A DNA stretch of 64,000 nt from an uncultured Butyricicoccus sp. (GTDB lineage: Bacteria; Bacillota; Clostridia; Oscillospirales; Butyricicoccaceae): the NCBI GenBank assembly GCA_904420185.1, contig CAJFUJ010000059.1, forward strand, positions 1-64,000, given 5' to 3'. Below, piece after piece: positions 8,013 to 16,593 of this stretch. Each line of letters starts with the position of its first letter. The first letter of the stretch is position 1. Position numbers and translations under genes: made by a program. The notes beneath the pieces are model-generated. The model did not search any database and was not told the DNA's origin. It worked only from the letters and a program-made list of their open reading frames with translations.

Positions 8013-8668
8013 AACCCAAAACTAGACAACTTTTGCAGGAAAATAACCGGTTAGAGCAGGATTTGAGTCCGGAAAACGACCGGATTTTAACCGATATCGT
8101 GGTGTATTTACGGGCCGCACCCATTAGCGAATACCAACAAGAATTGGTGCGGCGGGATGTGACCCATATGATGCTGGACGGTCAACGCCGGGGCGAGGAT
8201 ATGCGGCAGGTGATCGGCGCGGACTACAAGGCGTTTTGCGACCAGGTGCTTGCCGAAATCCCCCGGCAGAGCCTGCGCGACCGGGCGCTGCAAGCCAGCG
8301 GCAACCTGTGTTTATACCTGTCCATTTTGGGCGGCATCTGGCTGGTGTTCCAGCTCTTCAGCAACCTGCTTGCCCGGAGTGATTTGCGCTTGCCCATCAC
8401 GGTAGGAGATATTGTAGCCTCTGCCGCTATTTTGGCGACTGCAACCCTGGTTGTGTTTTGGATCTGCCGGTTTTCACTGGAAGAAAACGACCGTCGGGAG
8501 AAAATTCTGGTTGCCTTGTGCCTTGCCGCTTGCTTGATCCTGTTGACGATCTCCTTCTTCTTGCAGACTGTGTTGTTTGAGGTGCATTTCGTGGTGGCAC
8601 TGGCAGGCGTGGCTGCCTTATTCGGATTGAGCAAGCTGTTGACGGCCATTGCGCGGGAGGAAGGATAA
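8009..8668 (+). CDS. PadR-associated membrane protein (DUF1048-like)
   Basis: A 219-aa protein whose first 95 residues form a soluble helical domain resembling the DUF1048/HAAS-type region often encoded after padR genes (QELVRRDVTHMMLDGQRRG). Four or so hydrophobic helices follow (about residues 97-117, 130-150, 165-185, 190-210). ATG 8009 overlaps the padR stop and has GAAAGGAGAG upstream. Function is unknown; similar PadR-coupled proteins are linked to membrane or export stress. The family name is my best match, not certain. Confidence 0.7.
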   Translation: MKPKTRQLLQENNRLEQDLSPENDRILTDIVVYLRAAPISEYQQELVRRDVTHMMLDGQRRGEDMRQVIGADYKAFCDQVLAEIPRQSLRDRALQASGNLCLYLSILGGIWLVFQLFSNLLARSDLRLPITVGDIVASAAILATATLVVFWICRFSLEENDRREKILVALCLAACLILLTISFFLQTVLFEVHFVVALAGVAALFGLSKLLTAIAREEG

Positions 8669-8669
8669 T

Positions 8670-9941
8670 CTAAAAGAGCTGGACGCCATCGACGTATTTG
8701 TGGCGTACTGCCCGGTCTTCCAGTTGATAAGCAATGCGTTCCAGACGTTCGCGGGTGGTCAGCCGCTGTGGGGTGGGCAAAGCGCAATCGTCCAGCACCA
8801 GCGCGTCAAACGCATAACCGGGCGCAAAGGCTCCCACCTTGCCGAAGAAGGCGCCTCCGCCACGCGTGGCCAGATAAAAGGCCTCGGCAAAAGTAAGCGG
8901 CGGCAGCGCGCTGTCTACCAGCCGCCAGCGCAGCTTGGACACGGCGATGGCGTCGGTCATCGCCCGGAATACCGACAGATGCGCACCGCCCGCCACATCG
9001 GTTCCCAGGCCCATTGGGATGCCGTCTTGCAGATACCGGCGCGCCGGTGCGATCCCACTGGCCAGGTTCATGTTGGATTGTGGGCAATGGGCGATAAAAA
9101 CACCGTTTTGCTGCAAGGCTTGGATTTCGCGTTCCGTGCAGTACACGCAGTGTGCCATGATGCAGGGGCCGTTTTGTCCAAGTAAGCCAACGCGGCCGTA
9201 GGTGTCTGCATAGTCCCGAGCATCTGGACAGAGGGTGCGTACCCAGGCGCATTCTGCCTGGCTTTCAGACAGATGGCTTTGCACCGCTAGGCCGGTTTCC
9301 CGTTGTAGTATGCCTAGGCCGGAAAGCAGTGTATCCGAGCAGGATGGTGTGAACCGCGGTGTCAAAATAGGCTGGCAATTGCGCAGCGGCGCCACCTGCG
9401 CAAGCCAGCGCCGGGTATCGGCCAAGGCAGTAACCGCGTCTGCTTCCCGCAGACAATCCGGGCTATTGCGGTCCATATTGACCTTGCCAACGTAGGTTTG
9501 CAAGCCGCTGGTGTCCAGTTTGCGCATGAGCAGCACGGTGGCATGGCGGTGCAGTGTGCCGAAGATACATGCCCGTGTCGTTGCACCCTGCCGTAGTGCG
9601 TCTACAAACGCTTGGTATGCCAGACCAGCATAGGAGAGCTCGGCATACTGCGCTTCCGCAGGAAAGGTGTAGGTATCCAGCCAGTCGAGTAATTCTAGAT
9701 CCATACCCAGCGAGCGGGAAGCATACTGCGGCGCATGGACATGCAGATCCATGAGGCCGGGGATAATCAGGCAATCCCCACAATCGTGCACAGGCAGATG
9801 GGCATAGCGCGCAGGCAATTCGTGGAACACCCCGGCGCAAACCCCGTCCTGGCAGACGAGATAGCTGTGATCTGCAACGGTCAACCGGTCTGGCGCGGCG
9901 CTAAAGACAATGTGGCCTTTTAATAAGAAATTCGGTTTCAC
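8670..9941 (-). CDS. guaD: Guanine deaminase
   Basis: An amidohydrolase of 423 aa that converts guanine to xanthine. The metal and catalytic motifs are present in order: PGLMDLHVHAPQY, the HLSES segment, MAHCVY, HCPQSNMNLASG and LGTDVAGG. These match guanine deaminase better than other amidohydrolases such as atrazine chlorohydrolase. I place the start at GTG 9941, which is 7 nt after GGGAGG; an ATG two codons upstream lies too close to that site. It ends 2 bp from the converging PadR-associated gene. Purine salvage or nitrogen scavenging is the likely role. Confidence 0.88.
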   Translation of the reverse strand: MKPNFLLKGHIVFSAAPDRLTVADHSYLVCQDGVCAGVFHELPARYAHLPVHDCGDCLIIPGLMDLHVHAPQYASRSLGMDLELLDWLDTYTFPAEAQYAELSYAGLAYQAFVDALRQGATTRACIFGTLHRHATVLLMRKLDTSGLQTYVGKVNMDRNSPDCLREADAVTALADTRRWLAQVAPLRNCQPILTPRFTPSCSDTLLSGLGILQRETGLAVQSHLSESQAECAWVRTLCPDARDYADTYGRVGLLGQNGPCIMAHCVYCTEREIQALQQNGVFIAHCPQSNMNLASGIAPARRYLQDGIPMGLGTDVAGGAHLSVFRAMTDAIAVSKLRWRLVDSALPPLTFAEAFYLATRGGGAFFGKVGAFAPGYAFDALVLDDCALPTPQRLTTRERLERIAYQLEDRAVRHKYVDGVQLF

Positions 9942-9969
9942 AAACATGCCTCCCAAGTGTAAGGGCCGC

Positions 9970-10389
9970 TTACGGGGCGGCCCAGGTCATTGAATATTCG
10001 GTTTCGCCGTCTGTGGTCTGCGGCGGCCCATACCGAAAGCCTTCCCGGACATAAAAGGCACGGGCACGCTTGTTCTTTTCATAGACCGATAGGGTCAAGT
10101 GGGGATGCGTGGCTTTTGCATGCTTGAGCAGTTGGGTGCCGATGCCCCGGCCTTGCGCCGCCGCACGGACGAATAATCCGGCGATATAGTCGCCCTGCAA
10201 GCCGAGAAACCCTTGGATACCGGCTGCATCCTCATATACATACACCTGGGCCGCAGGCAGGGCAACCCGCAGCAAGGGGAGATGTTGTTCCCAGTAGGTG
10301 GCGGGGACAAAGGCATGTGCTTGCCGGTTGCCGTCCAGCCAAATTTGAAGCAGGGTGTCCAGGTCAGCCGCGTGCATCGTTCGAATCAA
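9970..10389 (-). CDS. GNAT acetyltransferase, YiaC-like
   Basis: A 139-aa GNAT enzyme starting at TTG (MIRTMHAADLD), chosen because AAGGAGG lies 7 nt upstream; a longer ATG start encodes the ribosome site itself. The acetyl-CoA loop is AAQGRGIGTQLL, followed by LSVYEKNKRARAFYVREGF. The motif AHAFVPATYWEQHLPL and the C-terminal EYSMTW resemble E. coli YiaC, a protein-lysine or amine acetyltransferase. The substrate here is not known. It follows ddh and precedes guaD on the same strand. Confidence 0.82.
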   Translation of the reverse strand: MIRTMHAADLDTLLQIWLDGNRQAHAFVPATYWEQHLPLLRVALPAAQVYVYEDAAGIQGFLGLQGDYIAGLFVRAAAQGRGIGTQLLKHAKATHPHLTLSVYEKNKRARAFYVREGFRYGPPQTTDGETEYSMTWAAP

Positions 10390-10427
10390 AGAAAAACCTC
10401 CTTGCAAGGGGGAATCCATAGCTAGCG

Positions 10428-10457
10428 AGGCCCCTGCGCCGTTTGGCGGAGGGGCCT
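10428..10457. other. Hairpin between ddh and the acetyltransferase gene
   Basis: AGGCCCCTGCGCC pairs with GGCGGAGGGGCCT around a GTTT loop. There is no clear T run on the minus strand, so it may attenuate rather than terminate the ddh transcript. Confidence 0.45.
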
Positions 10458-10472
10458 GCTTGTGATTTGAAA

Positions 10473-11453
10473 TTAGAGCATGTGTGCGCGAAGCGATTCG
10501 CCCGACTGCGGAGACAGATAGGCAGGGGCAATATCAAAGACCGTTTTGGCGCCCATTTGGCCCTCCTGGGCCAGCCGGTGTGCCGCACGGGCATATGCGA
10601 CGAGCACAGAGCCGGTGAATTCCGGATTGGACTCTAGCTGCAAGCGGTATTCGATGATATGCTTGTGACCGCCGTGGGTCTGCCCGCTACGGATGACAAA
10701 ACCGCCATGCGGCAAACCCGCGTGTTCACGCGCCAGCGTTTCGGCATCGACAAAGGTCACGGTGGTGTCGTAATCCGAGAAGTAGTTGGGCATTTCTTCG
10801 ATTTCACGGGCAATGCGGTCCAAATCGGCGCCTTCCTCGGCAACCACATAGACCTCGCGCGTGTGCTTTTCGCGGGTGGACAGGACAGGGTTTTGCCCAG
10901 CGCGGACGGCTTCGAGCGCTGCCGGTACAGGTACTGTATACTGCCGCGCGTCCTTGACACCTGCAATCCGGCGCACTGCGTCCGAATGGCCCTGGCTGAC
11001 GCCCCGTCCCCAGAAGGTATAGTCCTGGCCCTCGGGCAGAATGCAGCTGGCGTAGAGGCGGTTGAGCGAAAACATGCCCGGATCCCAGCCGCACGAGATG
11101 ATGCCGATATTTCCGGCCTGTTTGGCGGCCGCATCGACCGCGTCAAAGTGCGCGGGAATATGCGCATGGGTGTCAAAGCTATCCACTACGTTGAATAAAC
11201 GCACAAATGCAGGGGTCTGCTCAGGCAAATCGGTCGCGCTACCGCCGCAGAGTATCAGCACATCGATTGCATCCCGCAGATCGGCGGCAGCATCCACAGG
11301 CAATACCTGTGCGCCGGGCGTTGCGATCTGGAGCGACGCAGGGTTGCGGCGGGTGAACACCGCTTTGAGCTCCATATCCGGATTTTGATGGATGGCGGCT
11401 TCCACGCCGCGTCCCAGGTTGCCATAGCCCAGGATGCCGATTCGAATGGTCAT
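10473..11453 (-). CDS. ddh: meso-Diaminopimelate D-dehydrogenase
   Basis: A 326-aa NADPH-dependent enzyme making meso-diaminopimelate in one step from tetrahydrodipicolinate, for lysine and peptidoglycan. It has the Rossmann start IGILGYGNLGRGVEAAI, the GGSATDLPEQ loop, the VDSFDTHA and SCGWDPGMFS motifs, and QTHGGHKH in the C-terminal substrate domain. Length equals the Corynebacterium and clostridial enzymes. AAAAAGGAGAG precedes the ATG. A separate promoter is found at 11547-11575. Confidence 0.95.
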   Translation of the reverse strand: MTIRIGILGYGNLGRGVEAAIHQNPDMELKAVFTRRNPASLQIATPGAQVLPVDAAADLRDAIDVLILCGGSATDLPEQTPAFVRLFNVVDSFDTHAHIPAHFDAVDAAAKQAGNIGIISCGWDPGMFSLNRLYASCILPEGQDYTFWGRGVSQGHSDAVRRIAGVKDARQYTVPVPAALEAVRAGQNPVLSTREKHTREVYVVAEEGADLDRIAREIEEMPNYFSDYDTTVTFVDAETLAREHAGLPHGGFVIRSGQTHGGHKHIIEYRLQLESNPEFTGSVLVAYARAAHRLAQEGQMGAKTVFDIAPAYLSPQSGESLRAHML

Positions 11454-11546
11454 AGTTTTTCTCTCCTTTTTAGCTGAACAGTCGGTATTTTTGCTGCTTT
11501 TTTGCCGTTAGCCGGGGCGGGTCCGGCCCTTCATTGTTTCCCGGTT

Positions 11547-11575
11547 ATTATACTACAACCAGCCGCGCTTGTCCA
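11547..11575 (-). promoter_or_regulatory. Promoter of ddh
   Basis: Minus-strand TGGACA (11570-11575), 17-bp spacer and a perfect TATAAT (11547-11552), about 95 bp before the ddh start. Confidence 0.65.
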
Positions 11576-11597
11576 GAACGTGCCGGGGGCTTTGCCC

Positions 11598-11650
11598 AAA
11601 GTTATGCACAACCTGTGCACAAGTTGGTGGATAATCTGCATAACTTTTTT
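11598..11650. other. Hairpin built from four DnaA-box-like motifs
   Basis: Arms AAAGTTATGCA (11598-11608) and TGCATAACTTT (11637-11647) are perfectly complementary. Inside lie TTATGCACA (11602-11610, matching the DnaA box TTATNCACA), TGTGCACAA, GGTGGATAA (reverse of TTATCCACC) and TCTGCATAA (reverse of TTATGCAGA). Plus-strand T's follow the hairpin, so it could also act as a terminator or attenuator. Which role is real cannot be told from sequence. Confidence 0.45.
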
Positions 11651-11723
11651 GCAGAGGGCCTGATTTGTCAGTTTTATAGAAAAAACCGCCGGTTTTCGTG
11701 TCGATATTTTTCGATTGCTTTCA

Positions 11724-11752
11724 TTGACAGGGGATGCTTTATTGGATACAAT
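11724..11752 (+). promoter_or_regulatory. Promoter of the interrupted MATE gene
   Basis: Perfect TTGACA, 17-bp spacer, TACAAT, about 90 bp before the MATE start. Confidence 0.75.
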
Positions 11753-11842
11753 ATTCTGTAGCGGCAAAAGCGACAGGGCTTTTGACTGCTTCTTTTTTCT
11801 TCATCATGCGGGAAAGATCAAGGGTTCCAAAGGAGTGATGGT

Positions 11843-13222
11843 ATGGCAACAGAAAAAATTCAGGAAAACAAGATGGGCGTCATGCCGGTGAACCGGCTGC
11901 TGATCACCATGTCGGTTCCGCTAATGATTTCCATGTTAGTGCAGGCGCTATATAATGTAGTAGACAGCATTTTCGTCGCCCAGTTGAGCGAGGATGCGCT
12001 GAATGCGGTCTCGTTGGCTTTTCCCATGCAAAACTTGATGATTTCTGTGGCTACCGGTACAGGTGTCGGTATCAGTGCGCTTTTATCCAAAAGCTTAGGT
12101 GAAAATGATACCGAGCGGGTCGAGCGCGCAGCTACCAACGGCATCTTTTTGGCATTTGCTAGCTTTGTTGTGTTTGCCGTCATCGGTTTGTTTTTCTCAC
12201 GCATCTTTTTTGAGCTGTAAACAGACATCTCGACGATCATCAACGACGGTGCAGTTTATTTGCGCATCTGTTGTATGCTCTCCTTCGGTATATTTGGACA
12301 GATTTGTTTTGAACGCTTGTTGCAATCGACTGGCCGCACCTTTTATACGATGATTACCCAAGGTACGGGCGCAATTATTAATATTATTTTTGACCCGCTG
12401 CTGATCTTTGGAATTGGGCCGTTCCCGTATATGGGGGTTGCCGGCGCCGCAGTTGCAACCGTAATGGGCCAGATTATCGCCTGTATCCTGGCGCTGGTGC
12501 TGAATATCAAGAAGAATCAGGAGATTCATTTGTCCTTTAAGGGATTCCGGCCGCATGGCGCGACCATTGCCCGCATTTATTCGGTCGGGATACCCAGTAT
12601 CATTATGGCGTCCATCAGCTCGATTATGACCTTTGGCATGAACAAAATCTTGATTTCGTTTACCTCCACCGCGACGGCGGTCTTTGGCGTCTACTTTAAG
12701 TTGCAGAGCTTTGTGTTCATGCCGGTCTTTGGGATGAATAATGGCATGGTGCCGATCATCGCCTACAATTTTGGCGCGCGTAAGCCCGATCGCATGAAAA
12801 AAACATTCAAGCTGGCGGCAACCTATGCTACGCTGATTATGTTGCTTGGGTTTGCCATTATGCAGGTGGCCCCTGGGGTGATGCTCGGATTCTTCAATGC
12901 TTCGGAAAATATGCTGGAGATCGGCATTCCGGCGCTGCGGATCATCTCGTTCAGCTTCTTGCTTGCAGGCGTCAATGTGATCTGCTCTTCCTTCTTCCAG
13001 GCACTAGGCCACGGGATGCTTAGCTTGTGGATTTCGGTTGCCCGCCAGCTGTTTGTCCTGCTGCCGGTGGCCTTTCTCATCAGCCGGATTGGCGGTTTGG
13101 ATCAGATCTGGTTTGCATTCCCCATTGCTGAAATCTTTGCGCTGGTTTTGTGCATGATCTTTTTGCGCCATGCCTATCGCAAAGAGATCCAGCCGCTGGA
13201 GCGCGCCCAAACCAAAGCCTGA
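11843..13222 (+). pseudogene. MATE-family efflux transporter, broken by one in-frame stop
   Basis: Translation starts at ATG 11843 (AAAGGAGTG upstream) and gives 125 residues of a normal MATE protein up to SRIFFEL, then TAA at 12218-12220. The same frame continues without any shift, reading TDISTIINDGAVYLRICC and 12 kDa-scale helices on to the normal C-terminus at 13222, about 459 codons in all. The residue before TDI in relatives is usually Gln, so a CAA to TAA change is the simplest explanation. The promoter and ribosome site are intact, suggesting recent loss, read-through or a sequencing error. An intact MATE gene lies at 14800-16158. Confidence 0.9.
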
Positions 13223-13250
13223 CCTACTTTCTTTCGGGAAAGAAAGTAGG
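13223..13250. repeat. Palindrome CCTACTTTCTTT / AAAGAAAGTAGG
   Basis: A perfect 12-bp inverted repeat with loop CGGG begins right after the MATE stop and is followed by CAAAGAAAGC. It has no T run. The sequence resembles a dispersed intergenic palindrome I associate with several bacterial genomes, but copy number here cannot be judged from one window. Confidence 0.5.
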
Positions 13251-13334
13251 CAAAGAAAGCTTCAATGCCGCCTGCCGGCGGAAAAGCGAATTGCATATTG
13301 CACATAGGAAATGCTTTGCGCGAATGGCGCAAAT

Positions 13335-13365
13335 AAAAAAGTCAGGTTTTTATCCTGGCTTTTTT
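13335..13365 (+). terminator. Terminator after the MATE locus
   Basis: AAAAAAGTCAGG pairs with CCTGGCTTTTTT (one G-T pair), ending in a T run. Confidence 0.8.
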
Positions 13366-13414
13366 ATGTTTTGAAGCATGCCGATGGAATCCTGTCAACT
13401 TTACCGAAATTCCA

Positions 13415-13443
13415 TTGATTCTTGGGCTAAGTTGGTTCATAAT
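13415..13443 (+). promoter_or_regulatory. Probable promoter of the NagD-type gene
   Basis: TTGATT and CATAAT separated by 17 bp, 40 bp before the start codon. Confidence 0.5.
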
Positions 13444-13482
13444 AAAAGAAGGCTCTAAGAATCATGGACAAGGAGTATGGAT

Positions 13483-14274
13483 ATGAATCATTTGGAAGAA
13501 ATTCGAAGCAAAAAAGGCTTTATCTGCGATATGGACGGTGTCATCTACCATGGAAACCGTCTGCTTCCAGGCGTGACCGAGTTTGTAGACTGGTTGCACC
13601 GGGAAAATAAGAGTTTCCTGTTTCTCACCAATTCATCTGAGCGGTCGCCGCGCGAGTTGCAGCAAAAGCTGGCGCGCATGGGTTTAGATGTGAGTGAAGA
13701 ACACTTTTACACCTCGGCGCTGGCGACCGCCGCTTTCCTGGCCAATCAGTCGCCTGGATGCACAGCCTATGTGATCGGCGCGCCTGGCTTGGTCAACGCA
13801 CTCTATGATGTGGGGATTACCATGAACGATGTTGACCCGGACTATGTCATCGCGGGGGAAACCACTGCGTACAACTATGAGACAATTATCAAAGCAGTGG
13901 GCTATGTGCAGCGCGGTGCGCGCCTAATCGCAACCAACTCGGATCTGACCGGGCCTTCTGAGCGTGGGATCATCCCGGCTTGTCGCGCGCTGGTCGCACC
14001 AATTGAATTGGCCACCGGCAAAAATGCTTACTATGTCGGCAAGCCAAACCCCTTGATGATGCGCACCGGCCTGCGGATGTTAGGCGTACATTCCGAGGAG
14101 GCGGCTATGATTGGCGACCGGATGGATACTGACATTGTCGCAGGGATGGAAAGTGGATTGGATACTGTGTTAGTGCTCTCAGGCTGTACCATGCGCGAGG
14201 ACGTGGAGAACTATGCTTATCGTCCGCGGCATATCCTGAGTGGCGTAGGTGAAATTCCACCCCAAAATGTGTAA
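13483..14274 (+). CDS. HAD-family phosphatase, NagD type
   Basis: A 263-aa class IIA HAD hydrolase. Motif I is CDMDGVIYHGN with nucleophile and general-acid Asp, motif II is FLTNSSERS, and motif III/IV is KPNPLMMR with MIGDRMDTDI. Members dephosphorylate nucleotides or sugar phosphates (NagD prefers UMP); the substrate here is not determined. ATG 13483 was preferred over ATG 13477 because AGGAG is 7 nt from the former and only 1 nt from the latter. It overlaps the next gene by 8 bp. Confidence 0.88.
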   Translation: MNHLEEIRSKKGFICDMDGVIYHGNRLLPGVTEFVDWLHRENKSFLFLTNSSERSPRELQQKLARMGLDVSEEHFYTSALATAAFLANQSPGCTAYVIGAPGLVNALYDVGITMNDVDPDYVIAGETTAYNYETIIKAVGYVQRGARLIATNSDLTGPSERGIIPACRALVAPIELATGKNAYYVGKPNPLMMRTGLRMLGVHSEEAAMIGDRMDTDIVAGMESGLDTVLVLSGCTMREDVENYAYRPRHILSGVGEIPPQNV

Positions 14275-14713
14275 GGTTTATGTGGTGCAGGAGGGGAAAA
14301 AGCGGTATTTGCCTCTTCTGCTGATCGGGGATGAGCAGGAGGATATGATCGACCGCTATCTTTCCCGCGGCGTGATGTATGTCTTGCAAGTAGACGGACA
14401 GGATATCGGCGTGTGCGTTGTCACCGATGAGGGCAGCGGATGGGCAGAGGTCAAAAATCTGGCGATTGCGCCAGCGATGCAGCGAAAGGGGTATGGTTCG
14501 TATTTGCTGCAAGCGGTATTGGCGCAGTTGCAGGCTGCCCACGTCCGGCTGGGGACAGGGGATGTGCCAGGGACGCTCTCCTTTTACCAGCAGCTTGGCT
14601 TTCAAGTGTGCGGGCGCATTCCGGGTTTTTTTCGGGATCACTACGATCACCCAATTGTGGAGGATGGCGTGACCTTGTGCGACATGGTTTATTTACAGAA
14701 GGATTTGGACTAG
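14267..14713 (+). CDS. GNAT-family N-acetyltransferase
   Basis: A 148-aa GNAT protein beginning MCKVYVVQEGKKR, with the DEQEDMIDRYL segment seen in many clostridial GNATs, the acetyl-CoA motif IAPAMQRKGYGSYLL and the C-terminal LSFYQQLGFQVCGR. ATG 14267 overlaps the phosphatase stop (ATGTGTAA), implying coupled translation; a GTG at 14249 is an alternative start. The substrate is unknown. The pair may modify and dephosphorylate small metabolites, but that is a guess from context. Confidence 0.8.
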   Translation: MCKVYVVQEGKKRYLPLLLIGDEQEDMIDRYLSRGVMYVLQVDGQDIGVCVVTDEGSGWAEVKNLAIAPAMQRKGYGSYLLQAVLAQLQAAHVRLGTGDVPGTLSFYQQLGFQVCGRIPGFFRDHYDHPIVEDGVTLCDMVYLQKDLD

Positions 14714-14724
14714 AGATTGCAGAT

Positions 14725-14759
14725 AAAGGTGGAGGACTGGATTGGTCCCCCACCTTTTT
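14725..14759. terminator. Bidirectional terminator
   Basis: AAAGGTGG...GGAC pairs with GGTCC...CCACCTTT and is followed by T's; it lies between converging genes. Confidence 0.8.
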
Positions 14760-14799
14760 GGTTTGGATACGTTCAGTAGAAGCTGGACCCTCCATCGGT

Positions 14800-16158
14800 T
14801 CAACGTCTGGCTAAAATGTCGCGCTTGATGGCGCCGATACGGGCGTAATAGTAGATGATCATCAGGGCTGCTGCGCCGCTCCAGGCAGCAACCTCAGCGA
14901 AAAAAATGCCCGAGTTACCTAGAAAGTGGGGCAGGACGAGTGCCGCACCGGCGCGCATTACCATCTCTGCCAGGCCGGAAAGCATGGGAACGGTCGTATT
15001 CCCCAACCCCTGCAAAGAGGAACGGTAGGCGTGTACCAGAAACAAAACGATGAGAAAGGCACTCATAATCATAAGATACCGGTGGGCAATATCCAGCACA
15101 ACGTCTGCGTCTGTATCAGAAGCCGAAATAAAAAGCATCAGCAGATACCGGCCAAAGAACACCATCAGCAGCGAGATGCTGACCGAAAATATCAGGGAAA
15201 GTTTCAAAACGCTGCGGATGCCGGCATCGATGCGTTCTGTTCGCTGTGCGCCGCTGTTTTGCCCCATATAGGCGGTCATTGCATAGCCAAAGGCAATGGC
15301 CGTACTTTCCAGCACACCGTAGAGTTTATTGGTGGCCGTAAATCCGGCGACATACAAAAAGCCAAAGCTATTGAGCACCGATTGTAGGACTAGGCCGCCC
15401 AAACTGATGGTGCTGTTTTGCAGAGCAGTCGGAATGCCCAACCGGCATAAGTGGAACAGGATGCTGCGGTCATTTTTCCAATCTTCCCTCGTCAGGCGCA
15501 GCAGCGGAAACCGCCGCAACGCGGCAAAGCAGACCACAAAGGAACCGAACTGGGCGATGACAGTTGCGATTGCGGCACCAAAGATCCCCCAATGAAAGAC
15601 GAGCACAAATAAAAGATCCAGGCCGATATTGAGGACGGTTGCCATCAACACAGCAAGCAAGGGGGTGCGGCTGTCGCCCAGGCAACGTAGGATGGCAGCC
15701 GACATATTATAGGCGATAATGACGAGGCTGCCGGAAAACTGCACATAGAGATAGGTGCGGGAACCGTCGATAATGGAAGCTTCGGTGCCGAGCAACTGCA
15801 GCAGCGGATCGGCAATGAGCAAACTAGCAGCGGTAATGAAAATACCGAATACGAGCGATAGTTTGATGATCATACACACGGTTTTGCGCAGAGCATCCTG
15901 GTTGTTCGCGCCAAATTCCTGCGCGACCAAAACCGAAAAACCGTGCGTAAAGCCCTGAATGGCCCAAAGCACCAGCCAGTTAATCCAGTCGGCTGCGCCA
16001 AGCGAGGCCAGAGCCGAAATGCCGACACCGCGTCCAACGATAATGGTGTCCACAATCATATAAAATTGCTGAAAAATTCCGCCGAACATCAGGGGGAGCG
16101 AGAAGGTGAAAATGAGTTGGGTTGGTTTCCCATGGGTCATGTCGGTCACACGCGTCAT
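14800..16158 (-). CDS. MATE-family multidrug/sodium efflux transporter
   Basis: A 452-aa protein with about twelve membrane helices arranged as two MatE repeats (first about residues 15-175, second about 235-400). The first repeat has the typical FSLPLMFGGIFQQFYMIVDTIIVGR opening and the second the LGIPTALQNSTISLGG counterpart. It exports drugs or metabolites in exchange for Na+ or H+. ATG 16158 lies 6 nt after GAGGAGG. This copy is uninterrupted, unlike the MATE gene at 11843. Confidence 0.92.
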   Translation of the reverse strand: MTRVTDMTHGKPTQLIFTFSLPLMFGGIFQQFYMIVDTIIVGRGVGISALASLGAADWINWLVLWAIQGFTHGFSVLVAQEFGANNQDALRKTVCMIIKLSLVFGIFITAASLLIADPLLQLLGTEASIIDGSRTYLYVQFSGSLVIIAYNMSAAILRCLGDSRTPLLAVLMATVLNIGLDLLFVLVFHWGIFGAAIATVIAQFGSFVVCFAALRRFPLLRLTREDWKNDRSILFHLCRLGIPTALQNSTISLGGLVLQSVLNSFGFLYVAGFTATNKLYGVLESTAIAFGYAMTAYMGQNSGAQRTERIDAGIRSVLKLSLIFSVSISLLMVFFGRYLLMLFISASDTDADVVLDIAHRYLMIMSAFLIVLFLVHAYRSSLQGLGNTTVPMLSGLAEMVMRAGAALVLPHFLGNSGIFFAEVAAWSGAAALMIIYYYARIGAIKRDILARR

Positions 16159-16303
16159 AGATATCCTCCTCAATTAATTTACAACTTAATTTAAATATTA
16201 TATTATACTGCTCTAAATCACAAGAGAGAGGTTTAAATACTGATATGATTCATAGAAAAAGTGCGGAATTCTTACAGGAAAAAGGAAAAATTTTTTCTTT
16301 CCC

Positions 16304-16332
16304 TTTACATTTATTTTGGTTTGCGCTATGAT
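16304..16332 (+). promoter_or_regulatory. Promoter of the ROK-regulator leader transcript
   Basis: TTTACA, 17-bp spacer, TATGAT, each matching five of six consensus bases. Predicted transcription starts near 16340, about 255 nt before the ROK start codon. Confidence 0.65.
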
Positions 16333-16339
16333 TAAAGTA

Positions 16340-16593
16340 ACCTGGAAAGGCTGCATCAGCGCAGATGTCCACTAGATTGACAAAGGTATCCCCCTCATTT
16401 GGGGCCAAAAGCCTGGTAGGTTCCATAGAGGGCTGCGGTAAAGTTTTTGCACCTAGAATTGGAGAGAAGCCCGCTAATATATAAGTATACTATATGTAAG
16501 ATGACATTTCAATCCCTCCCATAGGCAGTAGAAAAATAATTTCAAGCGTGTCCTTTATGAACAGGCGGCCGCGCAGAATAGGGGAACAAAAGC
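16340..16593 (+). other. Long untranslated leader, no ORF, unassigned structure
   Basis: The intergenic stretch 16174-16593 holds no gene. Downstream of the promoter the leader can form a CCCC-TCATTT-GGGG hairpin (about 16390-16404), a hairpin closing GGGCT with AGCCC (about 16427-16472), and an AT-rich TATATAAGTATACTATATG segment. It matches no riboswitch class I can recognise and carries no terminator-like T run. It may be a regulatory leader, a small RNA or decayed sequence. Confidence 0.35.

Noticed and set aside
12218..12220. TAA and TAG as reassigned sense codons
   Set aside because: Both triplets end many intact genes in the window (for example TAG in fliG, TAA in hcp), so the two in-frame stops are local mutations or errors rather than an altered code.
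16340..16480. Leader RNA as 6S RNA or a c-di-GMP riboswitch
   Set aside because: The required conserved motifs and the end-to-end closing stem could not be found.
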